DNA of 5,886 nt, from contig JBNLDE010000077.1 in the NCBI GenBank assembly GCA_050304175.1, positions 1-5,886 on the forward strand, given 5' to 3'. Shown in pieces: positions 1 to 5,886 of the stretch. Below the pieces are notes generated by a model. The model saw only the letters and a list, made by a program, of their open reading frames with translations. It did no database searches and was not told where the DNA came from. Position 1 is the stretch's first letter. Every line of letters starts with the position of its first letter. A program made the translations under genes and the position numbers. Origin of the DNA: JAIOIW01 sp050304175 (GTDB taxonomy: Bacteria > Pseudomonadota > Alphaproteobacteria > Rhizobiales > Rhizobiaceae).

Positions 1-243
1 GGCGTGCCCCGGGCAGTCGACGTGCGCGTAGTGACGCGCTTCCGTCTCATACTCCACGTGCGCCGTCGAAATGGTGATGCCACGCGCCTTCTCCTCCGGC
101 GCCGCATCAATCTGGTCATACGCCTTGAACTCGCCGAAAAACTTCGTGATCGCAGCCGTCAGCGTCGTCTTGCCATGGTCAACGTGACCAATCGTGCCGA
201 TGTTCACATGCGGTTTCGTGCGCTCAAATTTACCTTTTGCCAT
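1..243 (-). CDS. tuf: Elongation factor Tu, N-terminal part (cut by window edge)
   Basis: EF-Tu is the GTPase that carries aminoacyl-tRNA to the ribosomal A site in the cytoplasm. The first 81 codons are present, beginning MAKGKFERTKPHVNIGTIGH; the gene continues beyond base 1. Visible G-domain motifs are the P-loop GHVDHGKT at residues 19-26, the switch I stretch EEKARGITISTAHVEYET around 50-67, and DCPGH at 76-80, whose His80 corresponds to catalytic His84 of E. coli EF-Tu. The segment between P-loop and switch I is about five residues shorter than in E. coli, which fits alphaproteobacterial EF-Tu of roughly 391 residues. The ATG is preceded by an AAGGAATGGAG-type ribosome binding site about seven bases upstream. 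It lies 68 bases after fusA with no terminator visible in the gap, so it is likely the last or near-last gene of the str operon. Many alphaproteobacteria carry a second tuf copy elsewhere, which this window cannot show. Confidence 0.97.
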   Translation of the reverse strand, partial: MAKGKFERTKPHVNIGTIGHVDHGKTTLTAAITKFFGEFKAYDQIDAAPEEKARGITISTAHVEYETEARHYAHVDCPGHA

Positions 244-311
244 GTGAGATCTCCATTCCTTGTGCCGTCATCCGGCTGAATTGTTCGTGTGCCGCGCGGG
301 CCGTTTCCGGA

Positions 312-2402
<2,091 letters not shown>

Positions 2403-2435
2403 GGGAGGGTGCCTTCTTGAACAGGGTCTCGAGCG

Positions 2436-2906
2436 TTACCAGCGGTAGTGCGCGAACGCGCGGTTGGCTTCTGCCATGCGGTGCGTGTCTTCGCGCTTCT
2501 TGACCGCCGAACCGCGGCTGTTGGCCGCGTCAAGCAGCTCGCCGGAAAGCCGGTCGACCATGGTGGTTTCGTTGCGGGCACGGGCGGCATTGATCAGCCA
2601 GCGAATCGCCAGCGCCTGTCGGCGCTCGGGGCGGACATCGACGGGAACCTGATAGGTTGCGCCACCGACGCGCCGCGAACGCACTTCGACGTGCGGCGCG
2701 ACATTGTCGAGCGCCTGATGAAACAGGCCCAGCGGATCCTGCTTGGTCTTGGCTTCGACCTGATCGAGCGCACCATAGACGATCCGCTCGGCAGCGGACT
2801 TCTTGCCGTCGAGCATGACAGCATTCATGAACTTGGTGACGACCAGATCGGAAAACTTCGGATCCGGGTTGATTTCGCGCTTTTCTGCACGGTGGCGTCG
2901 GGACAT
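2436..2906 (-). CDS. rpsG: 30S ribosomal protein S7
   Basis: S7 is a primary 16S rRNA-binding protein that nucleates assembly of the 30S head and lines the E site. The protein is complete at 156 residues, the standard length. It begins MSRRHRAEKREINPDPKFSD and carries the family signature VRSRRVGGATYQVPVDVRPERR in the middle and the KKREDTHRMAEANRAFAHYRW tail at the C terminus. The ATG at 2906 is preceded only by a poor purine-rich stretch (GAGACGAAGAAC), without a proper Shine-Dalgarno core. That would fit translational coupling to rpsL, as known for E. coli rpsG, but coupling here is inference. It lies 58 bases after rpsL and 33 before fusA. In E. coli, S7 is the autogenous repressor of the str operon and binds the rpsL-rpsG spacer. 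Confidence 0.98.
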   Translation of the reverse strand: MSRRHRAEKREINPDPKFSDLVVTKFMNAVMLDGKKSAAERIVYGALDQVEAKTKQDPLGLFHQALDNVAPHVEVRSRRVGGATYQVPVDVRPERRQALAIRWLINAARARNETTMVDRLSGELLDAANSRGSAVKKREDTHRMAEANRAFAHYRW

Positions 2907-2964
2907 GTTCTTCGTCTCTCATCAAGCCGGCCCGTACGCAAAAAGCGCCGAAGCCGGATAACCG
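2907..2964 (-). promoter_or_regulatory. rpsL-rpsG spacer with a possible S7-type repressor hairpin
   Basis: On the minus strand the 58-base spacer can fold as an irregular hairpin: CCGGC just after the rpsL stop pairs with GCCGG further down, with short CG and CGC/GCG stems inside around a TTTTT loop. The rest, GATGAGAGACGAAGAAC, runs into the rpsG start. In E. coli the equivalent spacer folds and is bound by S7 to repress translation of rpsG and distal genes. The position and the weak rpsG ribosome binding site fit such control here. The stems are short and sequence identity to the E. coli site was not testable, so this is a candidate only. No terminator is present. Confidence 0.3.
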
Positions 2965-3336
2965 TTACTTCGGACGCTTGGCGCCGTATTTGGAGCGGCG
3001 CTGCTTGCGGTCTTTCACGCCCTGGGTGTCCAGAACGCCGCGAATGATGTGATAGCGCACACCGGGAAGGTCCTTCACGCGACCGCCGCGGATCATGACC
3101 ACGGAGTGCTCCTGAAGATTGTGACCTTCGCCGGGGATGTAGCCGATCACCTCGAAACCATTGGTCAGGCGGATCTTGGCGACCTTGCGCAATGCCGAGT
3201 TCGGCTTTTTCGGCGTCGTCGTGTAGACGCGCGTGCATACGCCCCGCTTTTGCGGGTTGGCCTGCATGGCCGGAACCTTGTTGCGCTTCACCGGCGCAAT
3301 GCGCGGTTTGCGGATCAGCTGGTTGACGGTAGGCAT
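2965..3336 (-). CDS. rpsL: 30S ribosomal protein S12
   Basis: S12 sits at the decoding centre of the 30S subunit and affects tRNA selection accuracy. The protein is complete at 123 residues (124 in E. coli), beginning MPTVNQLIRKPR and ending RSKYGAKRPK. Conserved decoding-loop motifs are TTTPKKPNSALRK (39-51) and GGRVKDLPGVRYH (84-96). The positions where substitutions classically give streptomycin resistance are wild type: Lys43 and Lys88 (E. coli Lys42 and Lys87 without the initiator Met), so this allele predicts streptomycin sensitivity. Asp89, the residue that RimO methylthiolates in bacteria such as E. coli, is also present. The ATG at 3336 is preceded by AAGAGGAAGGTGAA, a strong Shine-Dalgarno match, which supports this start. 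It is the first gene of the str operon, behind a long leader and a sigma-70 promoter. Confidence 0.98.
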   Translation of the reverse strand: MPTVNQLIRKPRIAPVKRNKVPAMQANPQKRGVCTRVYTTTPKKPNSALRKVAKIRLTNGFEVIGYIPGEGHNLQEHSVVMIRGGRVKDLPGVRYHIIRGVLDTQGVKDRKQRRSKYGAKRPK

Positions 3337-3575
3337 TTCACCTTCCTCTTGACTATCAATTCCGTGTCTCGCCCGGTCCAGGGCTCATTCGAGGCGTCAT
3401 TTCATGCGCGAAACGGGCAATAAACCACCGTTCGGCGGTCCTGCCCGAAAACAACGCAGAGGAAGCGTTGCCGCTTCATGCCACAGAAATGTGCGTCGCT
3501 CGTAGAACGAACCCTGTTTGAGGCGAAACTCCAAGGCGCGTCGCCCTGAAAAACCAACCTCACATCGGCTCAGAT
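3337..3575 (-). promoter_or_regulatory. Long structured 5' leader of the str operon
   Basis: If transcription starts near 3575, the message has about 239 untranslated bases before rpsL. On the minus strand, in transcript order, it shows: a short hairpin at 3510-3496 (TCGTTC-TAC-GAGCGA); a perfect 6-bp hairpin with a GCAA (GNRA) tetraloop at 3477-3462 (GAAGCG-GCAA-CGCTTC); a two-step hairpin at 3447-3414 with outer arms CGGGCA/TGCCCG and inner arms ACCGCC/GGTGGT; and a small GCCC/GGGC hairpin near 3386-3373. An alternative stem AACGC/GCGTT would compete with the GNRA hairpin and is followed by GTTTT. A 25-codon ORF at 3479-3402 overlaps the two middle hairpins. Ribosomal-protein leaders upstream of rpsL have been proposed in other bacteria; relation to those is untested. 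Structures were paired by eye. Confidence 0.4.
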
Positions 3576-3581
3576 GGCGCG

Positions 3582-3610
3582 GTATTACCCCTACGCCCGA
3601 TAGCCGTCAA
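3582..3610 (-). promoter_or_regulatory. Sigma-70 promoter of the str operon
   Basis: Minus-strand -35 box TTGACG (3610-3605, within CTTGACG) and -10 box TAATAC (3587-3582) are separated by exactly 17 bases. CTTGAC matches the -35 element typical of rhizobial housekeeping promoters; the -10 box is weaker, matching TATAAT at three of six positions. Upstream of the -35 lies an AT-rich tract (about 3632-3612, including GATAAATT) that could act as an UP element. The -10 is followed by a GC-rich discriminator (CGCGCC), as in stringently controlled translation-gene promoters. The likely start is the A at 3575. This is the best promoter match upstream of rpsL. Confidence 0.65.
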
Positions 3611-3788
3611 GCCTTTATGCGAATTTATCTATCGCCGCCCTGCGCGCACCCGATCGACGACATAATGTTACGCGGCAAGGTGCCTGCGCGACATTTTTTC
3701 TTCGGCGCGGCGTTGTACCCGTCCGGCAAGTCGTGGCAAACGGGTTCAGGTATCGCCCCTGCCCCAGAATCACGGGACATTTATTGCC

Positions 3789-4073
3789 ATGAAAGACAAT
3801 GACCTCGACCAGCCCGTAACGATCATTATCGGGCGCGTATGGCGCACCAAGGACGAGCCGGCGCTCGGTGTTCACGTGTTGCTGACCGCGCCCGACGATG
3901 ACAGTGCGGTTCGGCGCGCGCTCGATGCGCTCGCGGGCGAAGGGTATGCGGAGGCGGAGTTCGACCAGATCGGCGAACTGGAGGGGGAGCCGGACGAGGA
4001 GCCACATTTGTCGGCCTGGCAGGGCGCGCTCGAAGGCGAGGTTTCGGTCATTACTTTCGAAACCGGCGACTGA
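3789..4073 (+). CDS. Small acidic protein of unknown function, inverted between rpoC and rpsL
   Basis: A 94-residue cytoplasmic-type protein with no signal peptide or membrane segment, which I cannot assign to a named family. It is strongly acidic (about 23 Asp/Glu against 6 Lys/Arg). Residues 10-18 (VTIIIGRVW) and 28-34 (VHVLLTA) look like beta strands, 38-50 (DSAVRRALDALAG) like an amphipathic helix, 62-71 is a Gly/Glu/Asp-rich linker, and 84-90 (EVSVITF) looks like a closing strand, so a small alpha/beta domain is plausible. Codon use is GC-rich at third positions like its neighbours, which supports a real gene. The ATG at 3789 is the only Met and has only a weak GGGA about eleven bases upstream; no convincing promoter was found. 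It is divergent from the str operon and convergent with rpoC, the only plus-strand gene here. I have an impression that similar small genes occur at this spot in rhizobia, but that is from memory and unverified. A role linked to transcription or translation would be guesswork. Confidence 0.8.
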   Translation: MKDNDLDQPVTIIIGRVWRTKDEPALGVHVLLTAPDDDSAVRRALDALAGEGYAEAEFDQIGELEGEPDEEPHLSAWQGALEGEVSVITFETGD

Positions 4074-4123
4074 ACCCAAAAAACCGGGCGTCTTGCTGGC
4101 TCTACCGGCGAACGCTGCACCCG

Positions 4124-4167
4124 AAAAGAAAATGGGCCGCCCGGCGGGGCATTGCCCAGGCGACCCA
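4124..4167 (-). terminator. Second minus-strand terminator-like structure
   Basis: On the minus strand TGGGTCGCCT (4167-4158) pairs with GGGCGGCCCA (4142-4133) over ten positions, two of them G-U wobbles. An inner GGGC-AAT-GCCC hairpin lies in the loop, and TTTTCTTTT (4132-4124) follows directly. On the plus strand the two wobbles become A-C mismatches and no T tract follows, so the structure favours minus-strand RNA. It lies about 190 bases beyond the rpoC terminator, so it could be a backup terminator, the end of a small RNA, or a block on antisense transcription into the plus-strand small gene. Confidence 0.4.
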
Positions 4168-4208
4168 AGTCTTGCGGCGGTGGGAGGTCAATGACCCGAT
4201 CGACTTGC
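4124..4208 (-). ncRNA. Possible small RNA of about 85 nt
   Basis: This is a weak candidate. A -10-like TATGAC (minus strand, 4220-4215; four of six matches to TATAAT) lies upstream, with a CRP/FNR-like palindrome centred about 45 bases before the implied start near 4208, and the terminator-like structure at 4167-4124 gives an end. No -35 box is evident. The body would hold the palindrome GGTCA-T-TGACC and an unpaired C-rich ACCTCCCACC stretch able to pair with Shine-Dalgarno-like sequences. I do not recognise it as tRNA, 6S, SRP or any named alphaproteobacterial small RNA. No ORF of note is present in this stretch. Confidence 0.18.
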
Positions 4209-4245
4209 CGCACGGTCATATTCACATTTCGGCGTGAAACAGGTC

Positions 4246-4261
4246 TGTGAAGCATTTCACA
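4246..4261. promoter_or_regulatory. Perfect TGTGA-N6-TCACA palindrome (CRP/FNR-family-like)
   Basis: TGTGAAGCATTTCACA is a perfect inverted repeat (arms TGTGAA/TTCACA, spacer GCAT) and matches the E. coli CRP half-site pattern exactly. A second inverted pair, TTCAC (4221-4225) and GTGAA (4234-4238), lies alongside. The site is in the gap between two convergent genes, away from any confident promoter. It may be a regulator site, part of an RNA hairpin, or chance. Confidence 0.3.
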
Positions 4262-4360
4262 TTGACCCGAAAAATTGCCGACCGGTCCTGCGGTAGCCCT
4301 GGCGCGGGCGAAGGCGGTGTTGGCACTTCCGCCACGGCTGATTTCGTGCACGCATACGAT

Positions 4361-4392
4361 AAAAAAAGCCCCCGGCGAAAACCGGGGGCTTT
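4361..4392 (-). terminator. Rho-independent terminator of the rpoBC transcript
   Basis: On the minus strand an 11-bp perfect stem (AAAGCCCCCGG, 4392-4382, with CCGGGGGCTTT, 4375-4365) closes a six-base loop and runs into seven consecutive T residues (4367-4361). It begins 66 bases after the rpoC stop. On the plus strand only three T residues follow the stem, so it works mainly for rpoC. It separates the polymerase operon from the str operon, which has its own promoter. Confidence 0.95.
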
Positions 4393-4405
4393 GATTGGCG
4401 TGCCG

Positions 4406-4428
4406 TGGCCGCGAGAAATACGCGGCCA
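4406..4428 (-). other. Perfect 8-bp hairpin in the rpoC 3' UTR
   Basis: TGGCCGCG and CGCGGCCA flank a seven-base loop, 30 bases downstream of the rpoC stop and before the terminator. No T tract follows, so it is not itself a terminator. It could stabilise the 3' end of the message; that role is inferred only from position. Confidence 0.45.
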
Positions 4429-4458
4429 GGCCTTTGCTGACGAACGGAGGCCCGCTTT

Positions 4459-5886
<1,428 letters not shown>

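Noticed and set aside
244..311. Possible terminator or promoter between fusA and tuf
   Set aside because: The 68-base gap shows only the tuf ribosome binding site; no stem followed by a T tract and no -35/-10 pair could be found.
2448..3047. Plus-strand ORF of 199 codons over rpsG and the end of rpsL
   Set aside because: It is antisense to two essential ribosomal protein genes, with no recognisable protein and no plausible start signal.
3661..3666. CATAAT as a -10 box for the plus-strand small gene
   Set aside because: It matches TATAAT at five of six positions, but no acceptable -35 box lies 16-18 bases upstream and there is no extended -10, so I did not call a promoter.
3518..3802. 94-codon plus-strand ORF across the divergent control region
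   Set aside because: It starts at TTG without a ribosome binding site, runs antisense over the str promoter and leader, has a low-complexity basic composition unlike its neighbours, and overlaps the better supported gene starting at 3789.
3872..4351. 159-codon minus-strand ORF over the small acidic gene
   Set aside because: Its Ser/Ala/Pro-rich second half is the antisense shadow of the acidic plus-strand gene, and the first half crosses the terminator-like structure. No family resemblance or ribosome binding site.

Overview
The window carries the end of the RNA-polymerase operon and the start of the streptomycin (str) operon of an alphaproteobacterium. All housekeeping genes read on the minus strand, so transcription runs from high to low coordinates: rpoC (3' third), then rpsL, rpsG, fusA and tuf (first 81 codons). 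High GC, strong GC bias at third codon positions, a rhizobial-style CTTGAC -35 box, and the sequences of S12, S7, EF-G and the shortened EF-Tu G domain point to Alphaproteobacteria, probably Hyphomicrobiales (Rhizobiales). I cannot fix the genus.

Layout, in order of transcription. 5886-4459: C-terminal 475 residues of RpoC, cut by the window edge. 4458-4361: rpoC 3' UTR with an 8-bp hairpin, then a textbook intrinsic terminator. 4360-4074: about 290 bases without a clear gene, holding a cluster of GTGAA/TTCAC inverted repeats (one a perfect TGTGA-N6-TCACA palindrome) and a second terminator-like structure that pairs better as minus-strand RNA. 4073-3789: a small acidic 94-residue protein of unknown function on the PLUS strand, inverted against everything around it. 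3788-3611: a short divergent control region. 3610-3582: a good sigma-70 promoter for the str operon, then a leader of about 239 nt with several hairpins. 3336-1: rpsL, rpsG, fusA and tuf, with gaps of 58, 33 and 68 bases and no obvious terminator between them, so probably one transcript.

The genes supply transcription (RpoC) and translation (S12 and S7 of the 30S subunit, and the elongation GTPases EF-G and EF-Tu). The coding part is ordinary and well conserved. What deserves a second look is the roughly 1.1-kb spacer between rpoC and rpsL: the inverted small gene, the long structured str leader with a possible 25-codon upstream ORF, and a possible short minus-strand RNA downstream of a CRP/FNR-like palindrome. 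I found no mobile element, CRISPR array, tRNA or rRNA gene, and no frank evidence for an undescribed system.
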